This document shows, piece after piece, positions 50,384 through 59,382 of a stretch of DNA of 64,000 nt (the first letter of the stretch is position 1; each line of letters begins with the position of its first letter). Made by a program: the position numbers and the translations under genes. Source of the stretch: DASSQJ01 sp963773655 (lineage in GTDB: Bacteria; Actinomycetota; Actinomycetes; Actinomycetales; Dermatophilaceae); the NCBI GenBank assembly GCA_963773655.1, contig CAVZBX010000003.1, forward strand, positions 1-64,000, in the 5' to 3' direction. The notes below the pieces were generated by a model. The model was not told where the DNA came from, made no database searches, and saw only the letters and a list, made by a program, of their open reading frames with translations.

Positions 50384-52702
50384 TCAGCCGAGGACGGTGA
50401 CCTCGTTGAGCCAGCTGCGGATGTCGCCGTTGGAGTCCGGGTGGACCTTGGTGAACCAGATCACGAGGTACTGGCCGGAGACGTCCTCGGGCACGTCGAA
50501 GGTCACCTCGCCCTCGGCCTCCTCCTCGGTCCCGATCCGGGTGGCACCGTCGAGTCCGGCGTCGGGACCGACCCACACCTCCACGGTCGAGGTCTTGGGG
50601 ATGTCGAGGACCACCTGCCGCGGCGTGACGTTGGGCCCGAGGTCGACGATGAGGCCGACCCCGTCCTTGAGGCCCCCGAACTCGCTGTCGCTGTAGCTCT
50701 CGGTGTACCACCCGGTGTCGGGATCGCCGTCGAAGACCTTGCCGGTGAGCTCGTCGTGCTCGTAGCCGTCGCCCTGGGGGTCGTAGGCCTCCACCTTGAG
50801 GATGGCGAGCGGCTCGGGGGCAGCCGTACCGTCACCCTCGGTGCCCTCGCTCGCGCTCTCGCTGCTCGGGGCGACGGTCGTCGTGCGGGTGACCGGGTCA
50901 CCGGCCGTCCCGAAGATGTCGGCGCTGCCCTTGCCGATCCGGGAGACGCCGTAGAGCCCGACGACGAGGGCGAGCACGAGGAAGGCCGCGACGATCGCGA
51001 GCGCCAGCTTGGACTCGTCCCGGCTGAGCGGCTCGGTCATCACCATCGGCGCCGGCTCGCCCGGCCCGGCCCCGTCACCGGGCCCGGCGCGCTGGGTGTC
51101 GGGTGACAGCTCGCTCACCTTGTCGACGGCCCGGCGGGCCAGGGTGCTCACCTTCTGGCCGACGGTGCCGAGGGCACCGGCGACGACCGCGCTCGCGTCG
51201 GCCCGCTCCTCGTCGTGGCCGTCGGGGTCCTCGCGCCGGGCCAGGGTGCGTTCGTCGGTGGGCACGAGGCTGCGGTCCTCCGGGGTGTCGTGGACGGTGC
51301 GGGCGGAGCGGTCGTCGTGCCGAGCGGCCGGCTCGGCCCCGGCGGGCTCGGACCCGTTGGGCCGGGCACCGGTGGGGCCGGTCCCGGCGTCGGACCCGCT
51401 GCGCGCGGTGGGCTCCGTCAGCCATGCGGGAGGTGGCTCCGAGCGCCTCGACGCGTCACCGGCGTCCGTCGGTGACCACGAGGCCTGCCCGCCACCGCTC
51501 CCGGGAACGGCCTCGGTGGCGTCCTCCGACCCGGCGCCACCCGACCCGCCGGCGCGGGCTCGCACGCTCGCGCCGGCGGCACCCGCCGCGGCCCCGGCGG
51601 CGCCGGCCAGTCCGGCGATCGCGGCGAGCCCCCGGCGTGCACCGGACCGGCGGGGCGCCTCCTCGCGGTCGGCGTCGTCCATGCCCTCCCGGGGCTTCCT
51701 GGTGCGGGGCAGTGGTGTGTGCTCCGGTCCTGGAACGGGGACCGTCGCCGGCAGGTCGGGGGTGGGTCCGTGGCCCGCCTCGTCGTCGGGCACGGCGCGC
51801 TCGTCGGGGGTGGCCGACGGAGGAGCAGGCGCGGCGGCACCCTCGGCGGCTCGCTCCTCGGCGGCCCGCTCCTCGGCGGCCCGCTCCTCCGCGGCCCGGC
51901 GGGCGACGGCGGGCGCCATCGGCGTCACCGGCCGGCCGATCACCTGCCGGGACGACCACGGTGCCACCTGACGCGCGTAGTCACCGGGGCTCGTCGGGCC
52001 CTGGTCGTCGTTGAGGGTGAGCCGGCACAGGGCGTCGAGGTCGCGGGGCACGCCTGCGGCGATCTCCGAGGGCGCGGCGACGCCCCCGAGCACCCGGGGA
52101 GCGGGGCCGAGCCCGGACCCGCCGGCGCCCAGCGGCCAGAGGCCGGTCAGGCCGGCGTAGGCGAGGGCGACGACGCCCACGGCGTCCTTGCGGGCGGCCT
52201 CGTCGGCGTCGGTGGACTCCTCGCCGGCCCGGGCAGCGGCGACCTCGAGGCCGCGCAGGCGCACCTCCCCCTCGGGAGTGCGCAGCACGTCGTCCGGCGT
52301 GAGGTCGAGGTGGTGCATCCCCCGCCGGCGCGCCGACTCCAGCGCGGCCGCGACCTCGCCGGTGATCCGGCGCACCTCGTCGGCCGGGATGCCGCCCTCC
52401 CCGACGAGAGCGCCGAGGGTGCGCGCCTCGGCGAGGTCCTCCTCGACGACGAACGCGGCGTCCCGGTCGCTACCGACGTCGAGGATGCGGACGAAGACGG
52501 AGTGGCTCACCGACGCGGCCCGCCGCGCGGCGTCGAGCAGCGCCGGGGTCCGGGGGTCGTCCGAGCCGATGACGAGGACGGAGACGGAGCGGCCGAGGGT
52601 GCTGTCGTGGGCGGACCACCGCTCGGTTCCGCGGGCCTCGTCGAGGAGGTCACGCGCGGTGTAGCGGCCGCCGAGGACCGTGCCGGGTCCGACACCCCTC
52701 AC
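50384..52702 (-). CDS. Membrane pseudokinase with extracellular galactose-binding-like domain (MurJ partner)
   Basis: GTG at 52702, 7 nt after GGAG, gives 772 residues. Residues 1-250 are kinase-like (GTVLGGRYTARDLLDEARGT; HHLDLTPDDVL replaces H-R-D-L-K-P-x-N), but the ATP Lys and D-F-G are absent, so it is a pseudokinase. Then come R-A-A-E-E repeats (15-bp DNA repeats near 51850-51900), a long disordered linker, one membrane helix (LALAIVAAFLVLALVVGLYG) and a C-terminal domain with FDGDPDTGWYTESYSDSEFG typical of discoidin-like folds. In mycobacteria these pieces are fused to MviN/MurJ (Rv3910), where the pseudokinase binds FhaA; here they form a separate gene next to murJ. Confidence 0.85.
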   Translation of the reverse strand: MRGVGPGTVLGGRYTARDLLDEARGTERWSAHDSTLGRSVSVLVIGSDDPRTPALLDAARRAASVSHSVFVRILDVGSDRDAAFVVEEDLAEARTLGALVGEGGIPADEVRRITGEVAAALESARRRGMHHLDLTPDDVLRTPEGEVRLRGLEVAAARAGEESTDADEAARKDAVGVVALAYAGLTGLWPLGAGGSGLGPAPRVLGGVAAPSEIAAGVPRDLDALCRLTLNDDQGPTSPGDYARQVAPWSSRQVIGRPVTPMAPAVARRAAEERAAEERAAEERAAEGAAAPAPPSATPDERAVPDDEAGHGPTPDLPATVPVPGPEHTPLPRTRKPREGMDDADREEAPRRSGARRGLAAIAGLAGAAGAAAGAAGASVRARAGGSGGAGSEDATEAVPGSGGGQASWSPTDAGDASRRSEPPPAWLTEPTARSGSDAGTGPTGARPNGSEPAGAEPAARHDDRSARTVHDTPEDRSLVPTDERTLARREDPDGHDEERADASAVVAGALGTVGQKVSTLARRAVDKVSELSPDTQRAGPGDGAGPGEPAPMVMTEPLSRDESKLALAIVAAFLVLALVVGLYGVSRIGKGSADIFGTAGDPVTRTTTVAPSSESASEGTEGDGTAAPEPLAILKVEAYDPQGDGYEHDELTGKVFDGDPDTGWYTESYSDSEFGGLKDGVGLIVDLGPNVTPRQVVLDIPKTSTVEVWVGPDAGLDGATRIGTEEEAEGEVTFDVPEDVSGQYLVIWFTKVHPDSNGDIRSWLNEVTVLG

Positions 52703-52802
52703 CGTGGCTCCTTCCGATGGTCCGTCACGCCCGTCACGGCAGTGCCGCCCCGGCACACCCGACCCGCACGGTCTGCGGGTCTCCATAGTAGGCGGAAGCG
52801 GC

Positions 52803-54449
52803 TCAGCCCCGGCGGAGCCGCTGCAGGCGGCGGGTGACCGGGTCGAGCAGGATGCCCACCTCCCGGACGCCGAGCAGGTGGGCGACGCCCCAGACGACCG
52901 CGAGCTGCACCGCGCCGACGGCGGCGAGCACGACCCCGCCCTCGAGCAGGCCGGCCACCCCGCGGGTCTGCCCGACCGCCGGGAACAGGGCGTCGACGGC
53001 GAGGGACAGCAGGAACGCGGTGGCCACCGACGGCACCGCGAGCTTGAGGTAGAGCAGCGCGGTGGACCGCAGCCCCAGCGCGCCGTGCTGGTGGCGGAGC
53101 ACCGCGAAACCGATGGCCGACCCCACGACGTAGGCGAAGGACTGGCCCAGCCCCACGACGTAGGCGGTGCGGCCGGCGGGCAGGGTCGCGGCGTAGAGGG
53201 TGACGAGGACGGCCGTCGTCGTCACGACGGTCTGGATCCGGAAGGTGAGGTAGGTCTGGGTCTGCGCGTAGAGGACCCGGTCGTTGAGGAACCCCCACCC
53301 CATCGGGATCACCAGCCAGAGCACGCCGTAGAGCACGGTCGCGACGGCCACGGTCTGGGCCACGCTGTTGGCGAAGAAGATGGTGCTCGCGACGAGCGGA
53401 GCGAACGCGAACGCCAGGGCGACGCCCGGCACGAGCAGCACCGACGGCATCCGCATCCCCTGGTCGTGGTAGCGGACGACCGCCCGGTCGTCGCCCACCG
53501 AGGCCGCCTCCGAGAGCTTGGTGTAGAGCGCGGTGACGAGGGAGACCGTGACCAGCCCGTGTGGCAGCAGCACGATGAACTGGGCGTTGGTGAACGCGAA
53601 CAGGCCGGGCACCTCCTGCCCGGTCCGCTCGCCGATCGCGCTCGCGCGGGTGAGCACCCGGCTGGTGACGATGAACCCGAGCTGCTGCACGACGATCGAC
53701 CCGATCGTCCACTTGCCGATCGTGAAGATCTCGCCGAGCCCGTACCCCCGGACCCCCCACAGCCAGCGGTAGCGGAACCCCATCCGGTGCAGTGCGGGCA
53801 GCAGCCCCGCACACTGGACCGCGATCGAGAGGGTCGCCGTGCCGGCGAGGATGCCGATCATCTCCGGCGTCCACGCGCCGGGCGGCGCCGCCAGCGGCAG
53901 GTCGGCGGCGCGGAACCACAGCAGGCCCGCGACGGCCACCACGTTGGCGAGCGCCGGCGCCCAGGTGAAGGCGGCGAACCGTCCGTTCGCCGTGAGCACC
54001 TGGCCGAGCACGGTGTACATCCCGTAGAAGAAGAGCTGCGGCATGCAGATGACGGCGAAGATCACCGCCAGCCGCACCGCCTCGGGGTCCTTCGGGCTGT
54101 AGAAGATCCGGATGATGAGCGGGGCCAGGGCGGTGACGAGCACGGTGGCGACACCGAAGAACACGACCGACACCGTGACGATCCGGTTGACGAAGTCGTC
54201 GCCGTCGGGACGCTGGCGGGCCCGGACGATCTGCGGCACCAGCACCGCCTGCACCGCACCGCCCGCGAGCAGCAGGTAGAAGGACGTCGGCAGCGTGTTG
54301 GCGGCGCTGAACGCGTCGGCGGCCACCCCGGAGATGCCGAGGACGGAGGCGAGCAGGGAGGTGCGGACCAGGCCGACGACCCGACTGGCGAGGGTCCCGG
54401 CCGCCATCACCGCCCCGGAGCGTCCGACGCTCTGGGCGGGGCTGCTCAC
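52803..54449 (-). CDS. murJ: Lipid II flippase MurJ (MviN)
   Basis: A 548-residue polytopic protein with about 14 helices of the MOP superfamily. The N-terminus SGAVMAAGTLASRVVGLVRT carries the conserved Arg residues; later FSAANTLPTSFYLLLAGGAV and QAVLVPQIVRARQRP. It moves lipid II across the membrane. GTG at 54449 lies 7 nt after the NUDIX stop. It lacks the pseudokinase extension seen in mycobacterial MviN because that is the next gene. Confidence 0.94.
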   Translation of the reverse strand: MSSPAQSVGRSGAVMAAGTLASRVVGLVRTSLLASVLGISGVAADAFSAANTLPTSFYLLLAGGAVQAVLVPQIVRARQRPDGDDFVNRIVTVSVVFFGVATVLVTALAPLIIRIFYSPKDPEAVRLAVIFAVICMPQLFFYGMYTVLGQVLTANGRFAAFTWAPALANVVAVAGLLWFRAADLPLAAPPGAWTPEMIGILAGTATLSIAVQCAGLLPALHRMGFRYRWLWGVRGYGLGEIFTIGKWTIGSIVVQQLGFIVTSRVLTRASAIGERTGQEVPGLFAFTNAQFIVLLPHGLVTVSLVTALYTKLSEAASVGDDRAVVRYHDQGMRMPSVLLVPGVALAFAFAPLVASTIFFANSVAQTVAVATVLYGVLWLVIPMGWGFLNDRVLYAQTQTYLTFRIQTVVTTTAVLVTLYAATLPAGRTAYVVGLGQSFAYVVGSAIGFAVLRHQHGALGLRSTALLYLKLAVPSVATAFLLSLAVDALFPAVGQTRGVAGLLEGGVVLAAVGAVQLAVVWGVAHLLGVREVGILLDPVTRRLQRLRRG

Positions 54450-54456
54450 CCGGCGC

Positions 54457-54948
54457 TCACCCCGCGTCCCCCGCCAGTCGCTGCCAGGCGAGCCGGGCGA
54501 TCCGCCGCTCGTTCGGGAAGGTCAGGTGCCGGTGCGCCTCGCGCAACGGGAGCCAGGCGACGTCGATGGCCTCGTGGTCGGGGTCGTTCTCGATGGTGAG
54601 GTAGCCGCCGACCGCCTCGAGGAGGTAGTGGTGGACGTACTTGTGGATGCGCCGGTCGCCGGCCGCGAACCAGTAGTCGATCGTCCCGAGCTCGATGAGC
54701 ACGCGACCCTCGATGCCGGTCTCCTCCGCGACCTCGCGGACCGCGGTCTGGGGGAGGGTCTCGTCGCCCTCGATGTGGCCCTTCGGCAGGCACCACTCGA
54801 CCCTCCCGGCCCGGTTGCGCCGGGCGATCACGGCGATCCGGGCATGTCCCTGGTGGACGTCGACGACCACCCCGCCCGCGCTGCGCTCCTCGACCGCGGG
54901 GAGCCGCCGGGGCGGCGCCCCGGCCGGGTCGGCGGCGGCGTGGCTCAT
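54457..54948 (-). CDS. NUDIX hydrolase
   Basis: 163 residues with a complete Nudix box: GHIEGDETLPQTAVREVAEE then TGI. RRLPAVEERSAGGVVVDV opens the fold. It hydrolyses a nucleoside diphosphate derivative; Rv3908 (MutT4) is the syntenic mycobacterial gene. ATG at 54948 is 6 nt after TAGAGT and has no ribosome site, as in leaderless transcripts. Divergent from the CCA-adding enzyme. Confidence 0.92.
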   Translation of the reverse strand: MSHAAADPAGAPPRRLPAVEERSAGGVVVDVHQGHARIAVIARRNRAGRVEWCLPKGHIEGDETLPQTAVREVAEETGIEGRVLIELGTIDYWFAAGDRRIHKYVHHYLLEAVGGYLTIENDPDHEAIDVAWLPLREAHRHLTFPNERRIARLAWQRLAGDAG

Positions 54949-55025
54949 CTGGTCACTCTAACCAGTGGCGAGCGACCGGGCCGGGCGCCACGACACCCCG
55001 CCCGGAGCCCCTAGGCTTGGGCCCC

Positions 55026-56492
55026 GTGCCCGACCGCCAGCCCCCCGCCGCCGTCCTGCGGCAGGCCGTCTCCCGGCTGGCGCCGGTGCTTCCGGTGCTC
55101 ACCGACCTGGGGAAGCGCTTCGCGGAGTCCGGGCACGAGCTGGCACTCGTCGGCGGCCCGGTGCGGGACGCGCTGCTCGGCCGCGAGGCCCTGGACCTCG
55201 ACTTCGCCACCTCGGCGCGTCCCGACGAGACCGAGGCGGTGCTGCGGGCGTGGGGGAGCGCGCACTGGGACATGGGGCGCGAGTACGGCACCATCGGGGC
55301 CCGGCGCGACGGCACCGTCGTCGAGGTCACCACGTACCGCGCGGACGCCTACGACGGCACCACCCGCAAGCCGGTGGTCGCGTTCGGTGACTCCCTCGAG
55401 GAGGACCTCGTGCGGCGCGACTTCACCGTGAACGCGATGGCGCTGCGCCTGCCCGACCTCGCCTTCGTCGACCCCCACGGGGGCCTCGTCGACCTCGGTG
55501 CGCGGGCGCTGCGCACCCCCTCGCCTCCCGAGGTCTCCTTCGGCGACGACCCGCTGCGGATGATGCGCGCGGCCCGGTTCGTGGCGCAGCTCGGCTTCGT
55601 GCCCGCACCGGAGGTGCTCGCGGCGATGCGGGCGATGGCCGAGAGCATCGGCATCGTCTCTGCCGAACGGGTGCGCGACGAGCTGGCCAAGCTGCTGCTG
55701 GCCGACCACCCCCGGGCCGGTCTCGAGCTGCTCGTGGCGAGCGGCCTGGCCCGGTACGTGCTGCCCGAGCTGCCCGCGCTCCAGCTCGAGGTCGACGAGC
55801 ACCATCGCCACAAGGACGTGTACCAGCACTCGCTCACGGTGCTCGAGCAGGCGATCGACCTCGAGGGACCGGCGGGTGGGCCGCCGGAGTCCGTCCCGGG
55901 CCCGGACCTCGTGCTCCGGCTCGCCGCGCTGCTCCACGACATCGGCAAGCCCGCCACCCGGCGCTTCGAGCCCGGCGGGGGAGTGTCGTTCCACCACCAC
56001 GAGGTCGTCGGCGCCAAGCTGACGAGCAAGCGGCTCAAGGCGCTGCGCTTCGACAAGGAGACGACCAGGGCGGTGGCGCGGCTGGTCGAGCTGCACCTGC
56101 GCTTCCACGGCTACGGCGAGGGACAGTGGACCGACTCCGCCGTGCGCCGCTACGTCACCGACGCCGGCGACCTGCTGCCCCGGCTGCACCGCCTCACCCG
56201 TGCCGACTCCACGACGCGCAACGTGCGCAAGGCCCGCCGGCTGTCGGCCGCGTACGACGACCTGGAGCGGCGGATCGAGCGGATCACCGCCGAGGAGGAG
56301 CTCAAGGCGGTGCGTCCCGAGCTCGACGGCAACGAGATCGGCGAGGTGCTGGGCATCAGGCCGGGGCCGGTGCTCGGTCGGGCGTACAAGCACCTGCTGG
56401 CCGTTCGGCTGGACGACGGGCTCATCGGCAAGGAGGCCGCACGCGAGCGGCTGCTCACCTGGTGGGCGGAGCAACCCGAGTCGCGCGGTTGA
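55026..56492 (+). CDS. pcnA: CCA tRNA nucleotidyltransferase
   Basis: GTG at 55026 gives 488 residues; an in-frame TTG at 55017 is less likely because TAGGCT (55012-55017) fits as a -10 for a leaderless start. Nucleotidyltransferase head ELALVGGPVRDALLGREALD with the catalytic D-L-D-F; RRDFTVNAMALRLPD; an HD domain RLAALLHDIGKPATRRFEPG. It adds or repairs the tRNA 3' CCA, needed here because at least tRNA-Ala in this window lacks encoded CCA. Confidence 0.94.
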   Translation: MPDRQPPAAVLRQAVSRLAPVLPVLTDLGKRFAESGHELALVGGPVRDALLGREALDLDFATSARPDETEAVLRAWGSAHWDMGREYGTIGARRDGTVVEVTTYRADAYDGTTRKPVVAFGDSLEEDLVRRDFTVNAMALRLPDLAFVDPHGGLVDLGARALRTPSPPEVSFGDDPLRMMRAARFVAQLGFVPAPEVLAAMRAMAESIGIVSAERVRDELAKLLLADHPRAGLELLVASGLARYVLPELPALQLEVDEHHRHKDVYQHSLTVLEQAIDLEGPAGGPPESVPGPDLVLRLAALLHDIGKPATRRFEPGGGVSFHHHEVVGAKLTSKRLKALRFDKETTRAVARLVELHLRFHGYGEGQWTDSAVRRYVTDAGDLLPRLHRLTRADSTTRNVRKARRLSAAYDDLERRIERITAEEELKAVRPELDGNEIGEVLGIRPGPVLGRAYKHLLAVRLDDGLIGKEAARERLLTWWAEQPESRG

Positions 56493-56535
56493 GGCCACCC
56501 CTTCGTCGGTGGCCCAGCGCGGCTAGGCTCGAGCG

Positions 56536-57282
56536 GTGACCAGCGACGAGGGAGCGACGCCGAGCCGGGTCCGGTCCGCGCACGCCAGTGACGTCGGCCG
56601 GGTGCGGGACCACAACGAGGACGGGCTGCTCGACACCCCGGGTGTGTACGCCGTGGCCGACGGGCTCGGGGGCCACGCGGCGGGCGAGGTCGCGAGCCGG
56701 ATCGCGATCGAGGTGCTGGGGCTGCTGGCGCAGCGCGAGGTCACCGGGCCCGAGGACGTCGCCGCCGCGGTCACCGAGGCCAACGAGCGCATCCTCGCCG
56801 CCCAGGCCGACCATCCCGAGCAGCGCGGCATGGGCACCACGGTCACCGGCCTGGCGCTCACCGCCGGCGAGGACCCCCGCTGGGTCGTCTTCAACGTCGG
56901 TGACTCGCGGGTCTACCGCGTCGCCGGTGGCAGCACCGAGCAGCTGACGCGTGACCACTCCGAGGTCGCCGAGCTGGTGGAGGCCGGCCTGCTCGACCCC
57001 GAGGAGGCGGCCGACCACCCGATGCGGCACGTCATCACCCGCTCGCTCGGCATCAGCCGCGAGGTCGCCACCGACGCCTGGCTGCGGCCGCTGGAGGCGG
57101 GGGAGTGGTTCGTCGTCTGCAGCGACGGGCTGACCAACGAGGTCGACGACGCCACGGTGGGCCGGCTCGTCGAGGAGGCGGACACCCCGCAGGCCGCCGC
57201 CGACGCGCTCGTCGCGGCCGCTCTGCGGGCCGGGGGCCGCGACAACGTCACCGTCGTCGTCGTCGCCGTCGACCCCGCCTGA
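56536..57282 (+). CDS. PP2C-type serine/threonine phosphatase
   Basis: 248 residues from GTG 56536, preceded by TAGGCT and 6 nt with no ribosome site (leaderless pattern). Metal-site motifs SDVGRVRDHNEDG, AVADGLGGHAAGEVAS, VVFNVGDSRVYRVAGG, VVCSDGLTNEVDD and GGRDNVTVVVV are complete. It probably opposes Ser/Thr kinases of cell-wall control; no kinase gene is adjacent. Confidence 0.93.
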   Translation: MTSDEGATPSRVRSAHASDVGRVRDHNEDGLLDTPGVYAVADGLGGHAAGEVASRIAIEVLGLLAQREVTGPEDVAAAVTEANERILAAQADHPEQRGMGTTVTGLALTAGEDPRWVVFNVGDSRVYRVAGGSTEQLTRDHSEVAELVEAGLLDPEEAADHPMRHVITRSLGISREVATDAWLRPLEAGEWFVVCSDGLTNEVDDATVGRLVEEADTPQAAADALVAAALRAGGRDNVTVVVVAVDPA

Positions 57283-57303
57283 CCCACCCCTTCCCCCACG
57301 CGA

Positions 57304-57347
57304 ACGTGGGTGAGGACCGTCGCGCACACGACGGTCCTCACCCACGT
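57304..57347. terminator. Perfect 18-bp hairpin between PP2C and inositol phosphate synthase
   Basis: Arms 57304-57321 and 57330-57347 with an 8-nt loop, between convergent genes. Confidence 0.85.
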
Positions 57348-57372
57348 CCTGCTGGCGGGGGAGTGCTCGGGC

Positions 57373-58464
57373 TCAGCGCTCCTCGGCGCCGCTGATGAAC
57401 GCCTCGAGGCGGGCGCGGCCGACGTCGTCCGGCCGCTGCTCCGGCGGCGACTTCATGAGGTAGGACGACGCCGAGAGCAGGGCGCCGCCGATGCCGCGGT
57501 CCTTGGCGATCTTCGCCGCGCGGATGGCGTCGATGATGATGCCGGCGCTGTTCGGGGAGTCCCACACCTCGAGCTTGTACTCGAGGTTCAGCGGCACGTC
57601 GCCGAACGCGCGCCCCTCGAGGCGGACGTAGGCCCACTTGCGGTCGTCGAGCCACGCGACGTAGTCGGACGGGCCGATGTGGACGTTGCGGTCCTCGGTC
57701 TTGCCGGCGAGCTCGCCGGTGAGGTTGGAGGTCACGGCCTGGGTCTTGGAGACCTTCTTGGACTCCAGGCGCTCGCGCTCGAGCATGTTCTTGAAGTCCA
57801 TGTTGCCGCCGACGTTGAGCTGGTAGGTGCGGTCCAGCTGGACGCCGCGGTCCTCGAAGAGCTTGGCCATGACCCGGTGGGTGATGGTGGCGCCGACCTG
57901 GCTCTTGATGTCGTCGCCGATGATCGGGACGCCGGCCTGCTCGAACTTCGCGGCCCACTCGGGGTCGGAGGCGATGAACACCGGGAGCGCGTTGACGAAG
58001 GCCACGTCCGCGTCGATGGCGCACTGGGCGTAGAACTTGTCGGCCTGCTCCGAGCCCACCGGGAGGTACGAGACGAGCACGTCGACCTCGGCGTCCTTGA
58101 GGGCGCGGACGACGTCGACCGGCTCGGCGGCCGACTCGTCGATGGTCTGGCGGTAGTACTTGCCGATCCCGTCGAGGGTGTGGCCGCGCTGGACGGTGAC
58201 CCCGGTGGTCGGGACGTCGCAGAGCTTGATCGTGTTGTTCTCGCTGGCGAAGATCGCCTCGGCGAGGTCCTTGCCGACCTTCTTGTCGTCGACGTCGAAC
58301 GCGGCGACGAACTCGACGTCGTTCACGTGGTACTCGCCGAAGCGGACGTGCATGAGGCCGGGGACGGTCGCGGCGGGGTCGGCGTCGCGGTAGTAGTGGA
58401 CGCCCTGGACGAGCGACGACGCGCAGTTGCCGACGCCGACGACGGCGACGCGGATGGAACCCAT
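57373..58464 (-). CDS. ino1: Inositol-3-phosphate synthase
   Basis: ATG at 58464 with AGGAG upstream gives 363 residues, the actinobacterial length. NAD site VAVVGVGNCASSLVQGVHYY, then DVPTTGVTVQRGHTLDGIG, IGDDIKSQVGATITHRVMA and GGNMDFKNMLERERLESKK, with NVHIGPSDYVAWLDD. It converts glucose 6-phosphate to inositol phosphate for mycothiol and phosphoinositides. The PadR gene lies 67 nt upstream on the same strand. Confidence 0.95.
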   Translation of the reverse strand: MGSIRVAVVGVGNCASSLVQGVHYYRDADPAATVPGLMHVRFGEYHVNDVEFVAAFDVDDKKVGKDLAEAIFASENNTIKLCDVPTTGVTVQRGHTLDGIGKYYRQTIDESAAEPVDVVRALKDAEVDVLVSYLPVGSEQADKFYAQCAIDADVAFVNALPVFIASDPEWAAKFEQAGVPIIGDDIKSQVGATITHRVMAKLFEDRGVQLDRTYQLNVGGNMDFKNMLERERLESKKVSKTQAVTSNLTGELAGKTEDRNVHIGPSDYVAWLDDRKWAYVRLEGRAFGDVPLNLEYKLEVWDSPNSAGIIIDAIRAAKIAKDRGIGGALLSASSYLMKSPPEQRPDDVGRARLEAFISGAEER

Positions 58465-58531
58465 TGCTACTCCTGGGTGTCGTGGTGGTGGACTCGGACG
58501 AAGGGTGGCTCGGCGGCGGCTGCCGCCTCGC

Positions 58532-59092
58532 CTACGGCTGGGGGCCGGGGTCGGTGGGGTGACGCCGCTCGGCGTCGATGAGCTCGCTGAGCCAGCGGAC
58601 CTCGCGCTCGGTGGTCTCCTCACCGTGCTGCTGGAGGGCCGCGGTGTAGGCGTCCATGCGCTCCCGGCGGCGCACCGCGGTGTCGCGGACCCGCTCGAGG
58701 TCCTCCTCGAGCCGGGAGCGCCGGCCCTCGAGGATGCGGATGCGCACGTCGCGCTCGGTACGGGCGAAGAAGGCGAACCGGACGTCGAAGCCGTCGTCGT
58801 CGTAGGCGGAGGAGTCGGTGCGGGTGACGAGGTCGGAGAACTGCTCCTTGCCCGCTGCGGTCAGCTCGTACACGACGCGCCTGCGGCGGCCGCCGGCCGC
58901 CGGGTCCGCGGTCTCGGCGATGAGCCCGCGCTCGAGGAGGCTCCGCAGCGCCGGGTAGAGGGTGCCGTAGGAGAGCGCCCGGAACGGGCCGAGCGCGGTG
59001 TTGAGCCGGCGGCGCAGCTCGTAGCCGTGGGTCGGTCCCTCGTGGAGCAGGCCGAGGACGGCGAACTCCAGCAGGTGACCACGGCGGGACAT
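58532..59092 (-). CDS. PadR family transcriptional regulator
   Basis: ATG at 59092 with GGAG upstream, 186 residues. Winged helix MSRRGHLLEFAVLGLLHEGP, THGYELRRRLNTALGPFRAL and SYGTLYPALRSLLERGLIAE; the C-terminal coiled coil (LEEDLERVRDTAVRRRERMD) mediates dimerisation. PadR next to ino1 is the mycobacterial arrangement too (Rv0047c/Rv0046c). It may control itself and ino1. Confidence 0.92.
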   Translation of the reverse strand: MSRRGHLLEFAVLGLLHEGPTHGYELRRRLNTALGPFRALSYGTLYPALRSLLERGLIAETADPAAGGRRRRVVYELTAAGKEQFSDLVTRTDSSAYDDDGFDVRFAFFARTERDVRIRILEGRRSRLEEDLERVRDTAVRRRERMDAYTAALQQHGEETTEREVRWLSELIDAERRHPTDPGPQP

Positions 59093-59153
59093 GGAGACAC
59101 TCCTCGAGGCGGGACGGGGCGGGGCAGGGCGACGCAGCGCTGACGCTAGCACA

Positions 59154-59174
59154 GATATATCGATGCGATAGATC
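59154..59174. promoter_or_regulatory. Candidate PadR operator (TATCG-ATG-CGATA core)
   Basis: Inverted repeat GAT-N-TATCG-ATG-CGATA-N-ATC, 62 nt upstream of padR and strikingly AT-rich for this genome. It lies in the 290-bp divergent gap to the PBP gene; that gap also has a plus-strand CATACT near 59319. Confidence 0.6.
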
Positions 59175-59382
59175 GAGGCGTCAGGCGTCACAATGCGTCC
59201 AGGAGCTCTGCGTCCGGGAACCGCGAGCGGGGCCGGGGCGTTCCTCCCCGGGCTGCGCGACGAGCGCGCCCCCGGCCGAGCCGCCGCCGACGTTTCGGGA
59301 TTTCCCGGTGTGGACGGCCATACTTGGCAGCCGGGCCGGCGACGGCCCGCACCACCCCGTCCCCGACGACCCGGACTCCTTG

